This document shows, piece after piece, positions 15,467-24,696 of a stretch of DNA of 39,307 nt (position 1 is the stretch's first letter; each line of letters begins with the position of its first letter). Source of the stretch: Methanomicrobiaceae archaeon (lineage in GTDB: Archaea; Halobacteriota; Methanomicrobia; Methanomicrobiales; Methanomicrobiaceae); assembly GCA_016928355.1 (NCBI GenBank), contig JAFGKW010000045.1, positions 70,625-109,931 of the forward strand, given 5' to 3'. The notes under the pieces were generated by a model, which saw nothing but the letters and a program-made list of their open reading frames with translations, was not told where the DNA came from and made no database searches. A program made the position numbers and the translations under genes.

Positions 15467-16098
15467 CCGAACTTATACTTGCACTTGATGTGCTCACAAG
15501 GGAAGAGGCACTCTCAGTTGCAGAGAAGACCGCCCCCTATCTTGATTCGATAAAGATAGGCTATCCCCTGGTACTGGGTGCAGGGATGCATATTGTACAG
15601 GAGATTGCATCCTTCGGCCTGCCCCTGATCGCAGACTTCAAGGTGGCCGACATCCCAAATACCAACAGGCTCATCGCCGAACATGTATTTCAGGCCGGAT
15701 TTTCGGCAATAATCGCACAGGGATTTACAGGAAGCGACTCGGTAGAGGCATGCGTTGAGACCGCACAGGACCATGGTGGAAAATGTTACGTGGTCTCGGA
15801 GATGAGCCACCCGGGCGCCCTTGAGTTCCTTTCAGGGGAGAACGCCGTACAGATTGCAGAGATGGCGATCGCCTGCGGTGCCGACGGGATCATTGCACCT
15901 GCAACAAGACCTGAGCGTGTCAGGGTATTAAGAGAGATTGTCGGAGACAAAAAGATCCTGTCACCCGGTGTCGGTGCACAGGGCGGAGATGCCTCAGAGA
16001 TTGCGCCTCTTATCGATGGAATGATCGTCGGCCGCTCGATATACAATGCTGAAGACCCGGCACAGGCTGCAGAAGAGTATTCTTTCGTCCGCCGATGA
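15463..16098 (+). CDS. pyrF: Orotidine 5'-phosphate decarboxylase
   Basis: The 211-aa TIM-barrel enzyme carries LALDV with Asp9, KIGYP with Lys31, and the catalytic [10 protein letters not shown] (Asp58, Lys60, Asp63). The phosphate-binding segments SPGVGAQGG and [12 protein letters not shown] are present near the C-terminus. It makes UMP from orotidine 5'-phosphate, the last step of pyrimidine synthesis. It overlaps dys by 4 bp. Its last codons overlap the 5' end of a C/D-box-like RNA. Confidence 0.96.
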   Translation: MTELILALDVLTREEALSVAEKTAPYLDSIKIGYPLVLGAGMHIVQEIASFGLPLIADFKVADIPNTNRLIAEHVFQAGFSAIIAQGFTGSDSVEACVETAQDHGGKCYVVSEMSHPGALEFLSGENAVQIAEMAIACGADGIIAPATRPERVRVLREIVGDKKILSPGVGAQGGDASEIAPLIDGMIVGRSIYNAEDPAQAAEEYSFVRR

Positions 16099-16157
16099 TG
16101 AGAAGACCCGTTCTGATGCATAATGCAGATGACGAACCCTATGAGTCGCCTGAGGCG
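16090..16157 (+). ncRNA. Candidate C/D box guide sRNA overlapping the pyrF stop codon
   Basis: In order: terminal stem CGCC (16090-16093), C box ATGATGA (16095-16101), 11-nt guide (16102-16112), D' box CTGA (16113-16116), C'-like CAGATGA (16126-16132), second guide up to 16149, D box CTGA (16150-16153), and closing stem GGCG (16154-16157). This is the complete archaeal C/D sRNA layout in 68 nt. By the D+5 rule the first guide would direct methylation of a G in AACGGGUCUUC and the second of a C in GCGACUCAUAGGG. Targets were not identified. The first 9 nt lie inside pyrF, so the RNA would be processed from, or compete with, that mRNA. Confidence 0.5.
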
Positions 16158-16351
16158 TGATAAAAAATCAATTTTCATCCAAATTTAGTTTGTCCGGCGA
16201 TCTCAATTCTTCCTCGGGAAGAGACAATTAAAAAGACATAAGATGATGACACACGGATTTATAAATATATCTTATAAAAAGAAGTATATATCCATTTAAT
16301 TTTCAAACCGCATCCAAAACAGTTATTTACTATCCTTCAGATGACTAATGC

Positions 16352-16714
16352 ATGATATGGAGCGAGGAACAGCTGGAACTTGCAAAAAAATATAAATCCC
16401 TTGAAGATATTCCAGAAGAAAACCGGAGATACAAGTGCCATACATGCCACTTTGTCGTCGATGAAAGCCCGTGTCCCAGCTGCGGAGAAACGCATCTCGA
16501 GATCATGTGCCCGCTTGACCACTGCGGCTGTTCACATGATATAATCGAGAAGATAGAGTACTGTCCCCTCTGCGGCCAGCCGGTATGCCCGGAATGTGGT
16601 TCTCACGATGTCTCCCAGGTCTCACGCGTAACAGGTTACCTTGCAGATGTTGCAGGCTGGAATCTGGGGAAACAGCAGGAGCTAAAGGACAGATCACGCT
16701 ATACAATTGCATGA
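16352..16714 (+). CDS. Stand-alone NrdD C-terminal domain (zinc-binding plus glycyl-radical-like motif)
   Basis: The 120-aa protein resembles only the C-terminal end of class III anaerobic ribonucleotide reductase, which is normally 600 aa or more. Five Cys pairs or clusters are visible (C29/C32, C41/C44, C53/C58/C60, C71/C74, C79/C82), then SRVTGYLADVAGWN at 91-104 and GKQQELKDRSRY at 106-117, closely matching the NrdD tail. Gly95 in RVTGYL sits where NrdD carries its glycyl radical. No upstream catalytic barrel is present: several stops and AT-rich TATA-containing DNA precede the ATG. It could be a replacement part, a split subunit or a repurposed sensor. It overlaps cbiZ by 4 bp. Confidence 0.75.
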   Translation: MIWSEEQLELAKKYKSLEDIPEENRRYKCHTCHFVVDESPCPSCGETHLEIMCPLDHCGCSHDIIEKIEYCPLCGQPVCPECGSHDVSQVSRVTGYLADVAGWNLGKQQELKDRSRYTIA

Positions 16715-17619
16715 GATACCACTATTCAAACAATACTCTTTTTATCCGCGGTAATTTCAGGGCGGCAAGCACCGGCGTTTCCGGAGGAATCAAAGATGTC
16801 CATACGATAATCAACAGTACCGTTCCGCGGAACTTCCGGCATAGTGATCCGGCGGAATATATCCTTGATATCGTCGATAAGAACAGCTATGGAAATGAAG
16901 ACTTCTTCGGCCTTCTTACCGCCGTAAAAATGAAGGATCTCTGCATCTTCTCCTGCGGATATATAACGGCATTTGTCACCGCAGGCGTTACAAATCCAAA
17001 CCCGCAGGGACCAGGAACAATTAACATTATAATTCATTCTCGCCGGAGCATGCCCGACAGCGCGATGCTCGAGATGATCAGGACAGTCACCGAGGCAAAG
17101 ACAGCCGCACTCTTCGGGATGGGATACGACTTTACCGGGACCACCACCGATGCTGTCATTGTCGCATATGATAAAGAATCCAAAGAGAGCGCAGGTATAT
17201 ACTGCGGAACCTTTACAGGGCCGGGGAAGAGGGCGTATGAATGTGTTAAGCTGGGAGTCAGGGAGGCCATCCTGAGAAACCAGTTGAAGGTCGTCAGAAA
17301 CAAGCCGTCCTTCTTTATATACAGTACGATCGGCGGGGCCCCCCACTGGACGGAATGGTCACCTAAATCTTGCAAATACTACCCCTGCCACTTCAGGGGG
17401 CAGGTCTGCGATTTCTGCTTCTGCCCGTTCTATCCATGCCACGACGAAGAACTTGGAGAATGGATTGATTCTTCATCCGGGAATAAAGTATGGGCATGTA
17501 CACGATGCCTGCTGCTCCATCACCCAAAAGCCGCCTCTTTCTTTAAAAAAAATCCGGATGCAGGCATAGAAGAAATTAAAAAATTTTCAGAAGATAAAGG
17601 GCCGGACCTTACGGGATGA
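16711..17619 (+). CDS. cbiZ: Adenosylcobinamide amidohydrolase CbiZ with C-terminal cysteine-rich domain
   Basis: Translation from the ATG at 16711, which overlaps the previous stop, gives 302 aa; the frame is open farther upstream but only as a shadow of the previous gene. Residues 1-210 match CbiZ: AASTGVSGGIKDV near 18-30, HTIINSTVPRNF, AGVTNPNPQGPGTINIII and TGTTTDAVIVA. CbiZ removes the aminopropanol side chain of adenosylcobinamide to give adenosylcobyric acid for B12 salvage. The last 90 residues are a Cys/His-rich domain (CKYYPCHF, CDFCFCPFYPCHD, WACTRCLLLHHP) resembling the Pfam cysteine-rich small domain, fused to some archaeal CbiZ proteins. Confidence 0.9.
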   Translation: MRYHYSNNTLFIRGNFRAASTGVSGGIKDVHTIINSTVPRNFRHSDPAEYILDIVDKNSYGNEDFFGLLTAVKMKDLCIFSCGYITAFVTAGVTNPNPQGPGTINIIIHSRRSMPDSAMLEMIRTVTEAKTAALFGMGYDFTGTTTDAVIVAYDKESKESAGIYCGTFTGPGKRAYECVKLGVREAILRNQLKVVRNKPSFFIYSTIGGAPHWTEWSPKSCKYYPCHFRGQVCDFCFCPFYPCHDEELGEWIDSSSGNKVWACTRCLLLHHPKAASFFKKNPDAGIEEIKKFSEDKGPDLTG

Positions 17620-17650
17620 AATTATCCTCCGGCCCGCCCTTGTTACAAAA

Positions 17651-17842
17651 TTACTCTTCGATACCAAGTGCCTCAAGAAGTTCGGGCAGGGGAATGCCAT
17701 GCCCTTCTGCAGCCTGGCGGATTGTCTCTCCGCTGGCAAGTGCGCATCCTACGCACCCCATACCAAATCTCATCAGAATTTCTGCAGATTTTGGATTTTC
17801 CTGTAAAAGTTCAGTTAAAAGACTGTCAGCTGTTAATACCAT
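17651..17842 (-). CDS. DUF1858 redox-disulfide domain protein
   Basis: The 63-aa protein is a single DUF1858 domain: TADSLLTELLQENPKSAEIL, then FGMGCVGCALASGETIRQA with the CxxC pair (residues 30-33), and a short GIPLPELLEALG helix. Such domains occur next to or within hybrid-cluster proteins and other redox enzymes and are thought to use the cysteine pair in disulfide or metal chemistry. It is convergent with cbiZ and stands alone. Confidence 0.88.
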   Translation of the reverse strand: MVLTADSLLTELLQENPKSAEILMRFGMGCVGCALASGETIRQAAEGHGIPLPELLEALGIEE

Positions 17843-17914
17843 TATTCTATTTTATGCCTCTCATTGTTTTTAATAAATACTGATTTCACCATGACGATGA
17901 AGCAGTGAACGTAT

Positions 17915-17928
17915 ACTTTCACACCGCA
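17915..17928 (+). promoter_or_regulatory. Putative regulator site, copy 2 (ACTTTCACACCGCA)
   Basis: Exact copy of the 14-bp string at 10666-10679. It lies about 11 bp upstream of a TATA-like TTAAATATC at 17939, ahead of the RPA operon. Confidence 0.45.
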
Positions 17929-17983
17929 GAGCCGGAGATTAAATATCACTCAGGTACCGATTACTAAATGGAGATGTTTTATT

Positions 17984-19246
17984 ATGGACATAGATCCGCA
18001 GATGACAGAAAGAATCTCCTTATTATTCAAGGAAAAAGGCGTTCTTATAGAGAATGATAAGATTGAATCGAAGCTGAAACTCCTCACGACCGACTTCGGC
18101 ATAGCACCCGAAGAGGCCGAGAAGATGGTGACAAACGAACTTCTGCGTGAACATGGGTTAAACGGCCCATCACAGCAGTCATATTCATCTTCTTCGCAGC
18201 AGAAAATCCCGATATCCGGCGCATCACCGGGGGACTGGGTGACTGTCGAAGGAAAGATTGTATCCCTCTCTTCTCCCCAGTCAGAGGCAATTGCCCAGAG
18301 TGGCATACTCTCGGATGAATCAGGAGCGATCAGGTTTATCGTGTGGGCAAAATCCAATGCGCCCACACTTGAGGAGCGCAAGTGGTACAGATTCGAATCG
18401 GCAACCGTCGACGAGTACAGGGGTGCGCCCAGCATGAAGATTCATTCCGGAACCACCGTCTCGCCTGTAGATGAAGAAAAGACCTTCATGCCGTCACCGG
18501 TTCAAATCTCGGAACTTAAACCCGGAGTTTCGACAGTCAGGGCAAAGGTTGTACAGGACTGGGAACCAAGGCACGAGAGAATGTTCCAGTCAGGTCTTCT
18601 CGGGGACGAATCAGGAACCATCAGATTCGTGACATGGAAGGAGGACAGCAATGTCCGCCTAGAGGCAGGCAAGGTGTACAATATCTATTATACAGGTGTA
18701 GACGAATTTCAGGGAAGACTGTCCCTCAACCTGACGGGGGCGATGATCCTCGAGGACGAAGGTGCGGTTATCGAGGTGGCATCAGGCAATATGAAGATTT
18801 CGGGAGCATTTGTTCACATGGGTGGCGGAACAGGCCTCATCAAGCGCTGCAAGGTCGAAGGGTGCAACAGGGCCCTGTCAAGGCAGAACTACTGCCCCGT
18901 TCATGAGATCCAGAATGACTTCCGCTACGACCTCAGGATAACAGGCGTTGTAGACGACGGACAAAAGGCATCAAATGTTTTGATCCAGAGAGAAGAGGCA
19001 GAGAAGCTCACCGGAATCACACTCGATTCGGCCATAGAGATGGCGGAGAACAACCCGCTCGGATTCGACGACGTAACCATGAAAATGCAGGAGACTCTCA
19101 TAGGGAGATATGTCGAATGCCAGGGCAGCGATATAGACGGCACGCTCCTGGTAAAGGGCTGTTCCCCCCTCAGTTATGACTCTTCCCGCCATGCGGAACT
19201 CATCAACAGGGCTTCTGTTTCACCCGAAGGAGGTGTTCAGGAATGA
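17984..19246 (+). CDS. Replication protein A-like single-stranded DNA-binding protein
   Basis: The 420-aa protein has an N-terminal helical segment, OB folds at roughly 82-160 and 175-258 (each with a G...LSDESG or GLLGDESG strand followed by IRFxxW), a zinc finger (Cys289, Cys294, Cys304, His307), and a third OB-like region after residue 312. This is the layout of euryarchaeal RPA. It coats single-stranded DNA in replication and repair. Its stop overlaps the start of the RPA-associated gene by 4 bp, the usual archaeal pair. The upstream region has a TATA-like element and the 14-bp motif shared with the gene at 10742. Confidence 0.92.
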   Translation: MDIDPQMTERISLLFKEKGVLIENDKIESKLKLLTTDFGIAPEEAEKMVTNELLREHGLNGPSQQSYSSSSQQKIPISGASPGDWVTVEGKIVSLSSPQSEAIAQSGILSDESGAIRFIVWAKSNAPTLEERKWYRFESATVDEYRGAPSMKIHSGTTVSPVDEEKTFMPSPVQISELKPGVSTVRAKVVQDWEPRHERMFQSGLLGDESGTIRFVTWKEDSNVRLEAGKVYNIYYTGVDEFQGRLSLNLTGAMILEDEGAVIEVASGNMKISGAFVHMGGGTGLIKRCKVEGCNRALSRQNYCPVHEIQNDFRYDLRITGVVDDGQKASNVLIQREEAEKLTGITLDSAIEMAENNPLGFDDVTMKMQETLIGRYVECQGSDIDGTLLVKGCSPLSYDSSRHAELINRASVSPEGGVQE

Positions 19247-19827
19247 GCAAAGGAGGATTTTCCAGACCCACAGGCAGTTTCGTCCGTGAACCTGCAAAAA
19301 GGATCTTCGCAGCTGAACTCAGGGAATCCAGGCTCCAGTTCAGGGATGGAGATGACGAGAAAAGCCCGAGTTTCATTCTACTTCCTACAGGAGAGAGATG
19401 CAACAGGATCTTTATATGCGGAGAGGTCACCCAGAAAGAGAAGAGGGGCGACCAGAATACATTCTACACTGCAAGACTTCGTGATCCTTCAGGTATATTC
19501 TTCTTAAACGCCGGAAGCTACCAGCAGGAGGCGATGCAGCAGATGGCAAAGATCAACCAGGGAGATTTCGCCGCAGTTGTGGGAAAACCGGGAATACGCG
19601 AGACACCAGACGGATCAATCTTTGTTACTGTCAGGGTCGAAACAATAACCACCGTCGACAGGGATACATATCTTACGTGGACCAACGACACCGCCACACA
19701 GACGCTTGACAGGCTGGAGAGTTTCGGAAGCACCGACGATTCGAAGAAGGCCTCTGAGTTCTACAACACATCTATAGAGCACTACAGGCGGATAGTCTAC
19801 GAATCACTGGTGGCAGCAGACATCTGA
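19243..19827 (+). CDS. RPA-associated protein (COG3390-like)
   Basis: The 194-aa protein starts REPAKRIFAAELRES after a short tail and contains an OB-fold segment RCNRIFICGEVTQKEKRGDQ followed by YTARLRDPSGIFFLNAGSY, matching the archaeal RPA-associated family (functionally like RPA32). It forms an operon with RPA through an ATGA overlap and probably joins it at single-stranded DNA. A hairpin follows at 19864-19885. Confidence 0.9.
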   Translation: MSKGGFSRPTGSFVREPAKRIFAAELRESRLQFRDGDDEKSPSFILLPTGERCNRIFICGEVTQKEKRGDQNTFYTARLRDPSGIFFLNAGSYQQEAMQQMAKINQGDFAAVVGKPGIRETPDGSIFVTVRVETITTVDRDTYLTWTNDTATQTLDRLESFGSTDDSKKASEFYNTSIEHYRRIVYESLVAADI

Positions 19828-19863
19828 TATAAAACAACAGAAAAAGATTCATTCTCTTTTCTC

Positions 19864-19885
19864 CGGGAATCACTTTTCATTCCCG
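19864..19885 (+). terminator. Hairpin after the RPA operon
   Basis: CGGGAAT (19864-19870) and ATTCCCG (19879-19885) form a perfect 7-bp stem with an 8-nt loop, in a T-rich setting 37 bp beyond the stop codon. Confidence 0.45.
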
Positions 19886-20006
19886 AAAAACCAAATCAAT
19901 TTTTATAATGCCCTGCATCTATTATATTTACAAATCAGGACACAATTATCAGAATAATTTATCTATACCCCTATAACCCGGCAATATAAGGAGTGCAGCA
20001 CATCAT

Positions 20007-20456
20007 ATGGTTTCAAAGAGGGAGACTGAAAAAAAGATCAGAGTTCTGGCGGATTACCTCAGGGTCAGTCCTGAAAAGATTACACTCTCAAAAGGAACAC
20101 TGTACTCGTTTAAGGCATTCTACTATGGTCCGAACAGGGCTTACCTTGTTCTTTCGGAAATAGAAGCAAATGTCGCTGCAAGAAGAGCGATTATGAACAG
20201 ACTCTGGGTTATCGCTCTTGAATCGGTGTTCAGCTATTTCGATATCGGCTGTTACCCTACAGATGCCCTTGAAAAGCTCTCCCACGATGATATCAGGAAG
20301 ATCAACGCCGGGCTTGAAACCCTCTTTGATAAGACATGCGGTATCGAGATCCTGGCGGAAAAGATGCTTGCACTCGGCAACAGGGCAAATATCCTGGCCG
20401 ACTACGATCAGAAAGAGAACTTTCATGTAGATTATTATATATACAGGCTCTTTTGA
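20007..20456 (+). CDS. Hypothetical protein, 149 aa
   Basis: I do not recognise this protein. It is soluble and mostly helical, starting KRETEKKIRVLADYLRVSPE (residues 4-23), which could be a small helical DNA- or protein-binding unit. A middle strand-rich part (GTLYSFKAFYYGPNRAYLVL) is followed by helices to the C-terminus. It has one Cys at residue 87 (DIGCYPTD) and another in KTCGIEI. Codon use fits the genome. It stands alone between the RPA operon and the chemoreceptor, with AT-rich sequence and several TATA-like strings upstream. Confidence 0.7.
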   Translation: MVSKRETEKKIRVLADYLRVSPEKITLSKGTLYSFKAFYYGPNRAYLVLSEIEANVAARRAIMNRLWVIALESVFSYFDIGCYPTDALEKLSHDDIRKINAGLETLFDKTCGIEILAEKMLALGNRANILADYDQKENFHVDYYIYRLF

Positions 20457-20578
20457 TGGTTATTGAAATGCAATAACTTATACAAAAAAATTACTTTTCA
20501 GCATTTATAAATATGCAGAAAAAATAACCAAATTATATAATCAGGGGTTTCAGATTATCCATTCCCCGGGTGGCATAT

Positions 20579-22591
20579 ATGGAGTTAAACAACATCATTA
20601 AGATCCTCAAACAGGCGATAGAGGGAGATCATTCAGTCAGAATCGATTCCGAAGCCTGCACAGATCCGGAGTTAAGAGAACTATCAGAGACTATTAATAC
20701 AGCAATTGAATTCCTTGTAGACTGCAAGAACACAACTGATAATGTTCAGATGATGATCGCGCAGAACCCGATGCCAATCGTCGTCATAGACAGCAGTTTC
20801 AATATAATTGATGCGAACCAGGCATATGCCGATCTTATGGAGCTTTCAATCGCAGAGGCACTTTCAGCAGACAAGGCAATGTATAAAGCAAAAACAATCA
20901 GGGGAGAAGGTGCAGAAAAACTATTTTTATTGAGGAAAAAAACCGAATGTGAGCTTGAAATCACACTTAAAAGCGGAAAGACCAAATATGTGGAGCAGTA
21001 TGGAGTTCCGCTTGTCGATGAAAGCAATAATGTAAACATTGCAATGTTCGTCTTCAACGACGTTACAAAGGAAAAAGAGGAAGAGGAAGAAAACGCCAAA
21101 AATATAAAAAAGATTGAGGCTCTCCAGGAACGTTCGGAGACGATCGTCCAGCAGAACCCGATGCCGATCCTCCTCTGTGATAATGGGATGAATATAAGGG
21201 TGGTAAATCCCGCATATTCCGATATCTCAGGTATTAAGGCAGATAAACTGACCAAAATGTCCCTCAGGGACTTCAAGGTTCTTGAACAGAAGGGAGAGGG
21301 AATAAAGCATGTCTTCGAGACAAAGAAGAGAAGTTATGGCGAAGTCACCGTAGAGTTTCCTTCAGGTGTTAAGATCCTTGAACAATACGGAATTCCTGTC
21401 TTCAACACAAAAGGAGATATCGCAAATCTCCTGATAGTATACAACGAGATAACCGAGGTCAGAAAGAAGGAGGCCGAAGTCCTGAAGCTGATGGAAGAGC
21501 AGAGGGAGAAGGCGGAACTTCTTGAACAGAGCACCCTGGATATCGGCAAAGGGCTTCGGGCCATAAGCGAAGGAGATTTCACTGTCCTCGTGGAAATTAG
21601 GGAGAACGACCCCCTGGAAGAGCTCAAAGATGATTATAACAAGGCAATTGAGGAGAGCAGAACAATATTCGGCGATGCAATCAAAGCGATGATCGATGTC
21701 GAATCATATATGAGCGACGCCAACCACAGCACAGGGGAGGTTTCAAAGGCATCTGAGCAGGTTGCAGTCAGCAGCCAGAAATCCGCCGAACTCACAAGGG
21801 GACTTCTCCGTGCGATGGAGGAGATCAGCCGGCAGATATCTGACATGTCTGCATCAAACGAGGAGATTGCAAGCACATCACAGGAGGTCCTAAATGAAGC
21901 AGGCAGGGTTACCCAGATGGGCAGGGATTCAGAGGAGCTCGGGCGTCAGGCCACAACCAAGATGAAAGCCGTGATGACGATAACAAATGACAGCGTCAAT
22001 GAGATCGAGGATCTTAACAACGAGTTAAAGGAGATCAACAACGTTGTCAAACTTATAAATGAGATAACAAACCAGATCAACATGCTTGCACTCAATGCGG
22101 CAATTGAAGCGGCAAGGGCGGGAGAACACGGAAGGGGTTTTGCAGTCGTCGCCGGAGAGGTCAAGAATCTTGCAACAGATGCAAGAGAAGCCACATCAAA
22201 GATAGACACCGTCATAGAGAATATCCAGAAGGCAAGCCTCGGAACGGTTGAATCCATAAAATCTGCCAATGCCGAGGTGACCTCCGGTGTTGATATTGTG
22301 AACTCAACAATCGAAGCACTAAACAGGATCGTAGACGGTGCCGAGCATGTAACTATAAACATGGGTGAGATTGCACATGCAATTGAAGATCAGGCAAATA
22401 CGGCCAACACGGTTGTAAGTGAAACAGAAAAGAGCACCGGCCTTGCCGGAAAGGTCCAGAGCGAGATCGACGACCTTGCCGCACTCTCACAGGAGACAAG
22501 TGCATCGGTAGAGGAGATTGCAAGTGCCATTGACGAGGTTACAGGTCTTGCAAAACAGATAAAAGATACTTTAAACCAGTTAAAAGTGTGA
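20579..22591 (+). CDS. Soluble methyl-accepting chemotaxis protein with two PAS domains
   Basis: The product (670 aa from the ATG at 20579; a GTG at 20570 is possible) has two PAS domains at roughly 55-170 and 180-300, both opening with the same QNPMPI pattern and ending before a charged helix. A HAMP-like stretch ([15 protein letters not shown]) follows, then a long coiled coil with the conserved receptor tip [20 protein letters not shown] and [15 protein letters not shown]. No membrane helix is present, so it senses an internal signal, perhaps redox or a small molecule. It signals through CheW/CheA; cheW is 18 bp downstream. An inverted repeat ATAATC-N10-GATTAT at 20537-20558 overlaps the TATA-like element. 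Confidence 0.92.
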   Translation: MELNNIIKILKQAIEGDHSVRIDSEACTDPELRELSETINTAIEFLVDCKNTTDNVQMMIAQNPMPIVVIDSSFNIIDANQAYADLMELSIAEALSADKAMYKAKTIRGEGAEKLFLLRKKTECELEITLKSGKTKYVEQYGVPLVDESNNVNIAMFVFNDVTKEKEEEEENAKNIKKIEALQERSETIVQQNPMPILLCDNGMNIRVVNPAYSDISGIKADKLTKMSLRDFKVLEQKGEGIKHVFETKKRSYGEVTVEFPSGVKILEQYGIPVFNTKGDIANLLIVYNEITEVRKKEAEVLKLMEEQREKAELLEQSTLDIGKGLRAISEGDFTVLVEIRENDPLEELKDDYNKAIEESRTIFGDAIKAMIDVESYMSDANHSTGEVSKASEQVAVSSQKSAELTRGLLRAMEEISRQISDMSASNEEIASTSQEVLNEAGRVTQMGRDSEELGRQATTKMKAVMTITNDSVNEIEDLNNELKEINNVVKLINEITNQINMLALNAAIEAARAGEHGRGFAVVAGEVKNLATDAREATSKIDTVIENIQKASLGTVESIKSANAEVTSGVDIVNSTIEALNRIVDGAEHVTINMGEIAHAIEDQANTANTVVSETEKSTGLAGKVQSEIDDLAALSQETSASVEEIASAIDEVTGLAKQIKDTLNQLKV

Positions 22592-22609
22592 TTTGAGGAG
22601 AGAGCTTCA

Positions 22610-23101
22610 ATGACTGCCATTGATGTAGTAGAATTTGAGATAAACAACGAACATTATGCACTCGATATCGGCCTTACAAGAGAGATAGTGGAGATGGTGC
22701 AGATCACTCCGGTACCCAGGGCTCCGGCCCATATCGCCGGAATCATAAACCTCAGGGGAGAGATTACCAATATTATCAACCTCAATAATATATTAGGTCT
22801 GCCCGAAAAGGATGGAAAGGACATAGAGGAGCACAAAATAATCGTCCTGGTCCCTGATGCGGCAGAAGGATCAATTGTCGGTATAATCGTTGATGCAGTT
22901 CATTCCGTACTCCAGATATCGGAGAAAGATATCGAACAGATCGATGGGGGCCTTTCAAATGAGGCCTATGTAAAAGGCATAATCAAAATTGATGAGAAAG
23001 ATAGTGAAAACCAGGAATCAGACAAAGGAGAGCGCAAAAGACTGATAATATGGCTTGACATCTCCCAGCTTCTGCAGGATCTCCTCGCTTCAACCCGGTA
23101 A
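22610..23101 (+). CDS. cheW: Chemotaxis coupling protein CheW
   Basis: The 163-aa protein has the CheW pattern: VVEFEINNEHYALDIGLTRE at the start, PVPRAPAHIAGIINLRGEI at 35-53, and IVGIIVDAVHSVLQIS. A charged insert (DEKDSENQESDKGERK) near the C-terminus is longer than usual. CheW bridges receptors and the kinase CheA; no cheA is in the window. It follows the soluble receptor by 18 bp and ends 2 bp from the convergent antiporter gene. Confidence 0.93.
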   Translation: MTAIDVVEFEINNEHYALDIGLTREIVEMVQITPVPRAPAHIAGIINLRGEITNIINLNNILGLPEKDGKDIEEHKIIVLVPDAAEGSIVGIIVDAVHSVLQISEKDIEQIDGGLSNEAYVKGIIKIDEKDSENQESDKGERKRLIIWLDISQLLQDLLASTR

Positions 23102-23103
23102 AA

Positions 23104-24216
23104 TCACCTACCCTTCTTTTTCTTTAAATATCTCTTCATTCTGCCGGAGTACCTGCCCATCAGCCCGCCTACTACAGATGTTAAGAGCACCATAACTGCA
23201 ACCGTTCCTGAGACCAGGGGGTTGCCGAAGGTCGCGGCGATAGCGAGAGAAAACTCCCCTCTTGCAGTGGTCTCTGACCAGATCTCGATTCCTGAAAGAT
23301 AGTTTTTATGCATCGCCTTTCCAATAACGAGAGATGAGACCAGCTTGCTGATGACTGCAGCAATTGAAATCAGAATTACATCAACAAACGGAAAACCGCC
23401 GGAAAGATCTACCGATATTCCGAAGAATACGAAGAATATTACCAGAAAGACATCCCTGAATGGTTTTGCATGCCTCTCAAGCACTTCGGGCTTTGTTAAA
23501 GAGAGGGCAGATCCAAGTGCGATTGCTACAAGAGTTGCAGGGATCCCGAGCAAAAATGCAACCGCACCTGCAACGATTACTGCAGTAAATGTGAAGAGCA
23601 GCCCGAGATCCTCATACCTCCCGAGCACATGGCTGATATTTCTGCTGAACAGGTAACACAGAATAAAGAATGCGAATATCAGCACAATAGCAGTAGTTAT
23701 TGTAGCAGCAGCCGATTTCCCTCCTGATGAAAGAAATACGATGATCAGGAGCAGCATTATATCCTCAAATACCATTACCCAGAGGATTGTATCGGACTCC
23801 GGGGCTGCAAGTTTCCTGTTCTCGATCAGAGAGGCGACCGCCATCGCCGAACTGCTAATGTAAAAGGCACAAGCGATTACGATTGCATCGTTTACGGGAA
23901 AGCCTATGAGCAATGCCACAGAATAGCCGGCCAGGATATTTATCCCGAGATCAATAGTCCCCGAGAGTATGAAAGAGCGTCCCTGACCGTATATCTCATC
24001 AGGACGCAGCTCAAGACCCATAGTAAAGAGGAGGAACAAAAGGCCGGCCTCTGCCAGAAAGTCCGAGACCTCGTTCTGCCCGACTATTCCAAGCCCTCCG
24101 GCACCAAGCAGGAGACCTGCGATCATATATGCAGGTATCGGCGGAAATTTCGCCTTCTTCGATATTCCTGCAAATACCAGACATACAAGGAGAGCTATTG
24201 CAATACCTTCAATCAT
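23104..24216 (-). CDS. CPA2-family cation/proton antiporter (Kef/KhtU-like)
   Basis: The 370-aa protein has about 11-12 membrane helices with Kef-type features: KFPPIPAYMIAGLLLGAGGLG (shorter spans of this near residue 26-46), LLFLLFTMGLELRP and a FGISVDLSGG segment. It lacks a C-terminal nucleotide-binding RCK domain; instead a separate TrkA-C subunit is encoded directly upstream with no gap. The pair resembles bacterial KhtU-KhtT, which exports potassium in exchange for protons. Ion specificity is inferred. Confidence 0.88.
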   Translation of the reverse strand: MIEGIAIALLVCLVFAGISKKAKFPPIPAYMIAGLLLGAGGLGIVGQNEVSDFLAEAGLLFLLFTMGLELRPDEIYGQGRSFILSGTIDLGINILAGYSVALLIGFPVNDAIVIACAFYISSSAMAVASLIENRKLAAPESDTILWVMVFEDIMLLLIIVFLSSGGKSAAATITTAIVLIFAFFILCYLFSRNISHVLGRYEDLGLLFTFTAVIVAGAVAFLLGIPATLVAIALGSALSLTKPEVLERHAKPFRDVFLVIFFVFFGISVDLSGGFPFVDVILISIAAVISKLVSSLVIGKAMHKNYLSGIEIWSETTARGEFSLAIAATFGNPLVSGTVAVMVLLTSVVGGLMGRYSGRMKRYLKKKKGR

Positions 24217-24696
24217 TTACCGGACGAACTCCTCCTCAAAATTTTTCATCTGTTCAGGGTTGCCTATTACCAGAACCGAATCACCCCTTTCGAAGACAAA
24301 AGTGGCTGGAGGGTTGATGATGCTCTCCCCCTTCCGGCTGACGGCAACGATTGTCACACCTGTACTTTTACGGATATTTAAGTCAGAAATTGTTCTCCCG
24401 GCAGTTCTGTCGCCGAGCTTGTAGGTATGCATCTTTATCTTCAAATCGGCAAAAGAAGAGAATACCATGCATATCTCCTCCTCCTCGGTCTCAAGGATTG
24501 CACCGGTGAGCACATTCCCGATTCTTCTTGCCTCGGGAGGAGTAAGATCTGCTGAACAGTAGTCCCCTTCTCCGGATCTTACATAAAGCTGGACGCCTTC
24601 GTCTTCCATGTAAACGATAGAGACCCGGTCACCATCCTCAGTATCTAATTCGTATTTCGTCCCGATTCCGGGCATATCACGGGATACAAATGACAT
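24217..24696 (-). CDS. TrkA-C domain regulatory subunit (KhtT-like)
   Basis: The frame is open to 24789, but the ATG at 24696 gives the standard KhtT-like start with MPGIGTKYELDTEDGD near residue 8, and TATA-like ATATTTATAT at 24721-24730 lies about 25-30 bp before it. The resulting 159-aa protein has the N-terminal PGIG domain and a C-terminal TrkA-C domain (AGRTISDLNIRKSTGVTIVA and VFERGDSVLVIGNPEQ). It abuts the antiporter gene and should gate it, probably by ligand binding. Confidence 0.88.
   Translation of the reverse strand: MSFVSRDMPGIGTKYELDTEDGDRVSIVYMEDEGVQLYVRSGEGDYCSADLTPPEARRIGNVLTGAILETEEEEICMVFSSFADLKIKMHTYKLGDRTAGRTISDLNIRKSTGVTIVAVSRKGESIINPPATFVFERGDSVLVIGNPEQMKNFEEEFVR

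Noticed and set aside
16238-16246. Another C-box-like ATGATGA downstream of the C/D RNA candidate
   Set aside because: No D box or terminal stem follows at a suitable distance.
16585-16710. N-terminal extension of the cbiZ frame
   Set aside because: The extension is the out-of-frame shadow of the NrdD-tail gene; the ATG at 16711 overlaps that stop and gives a standard CbiZ start.
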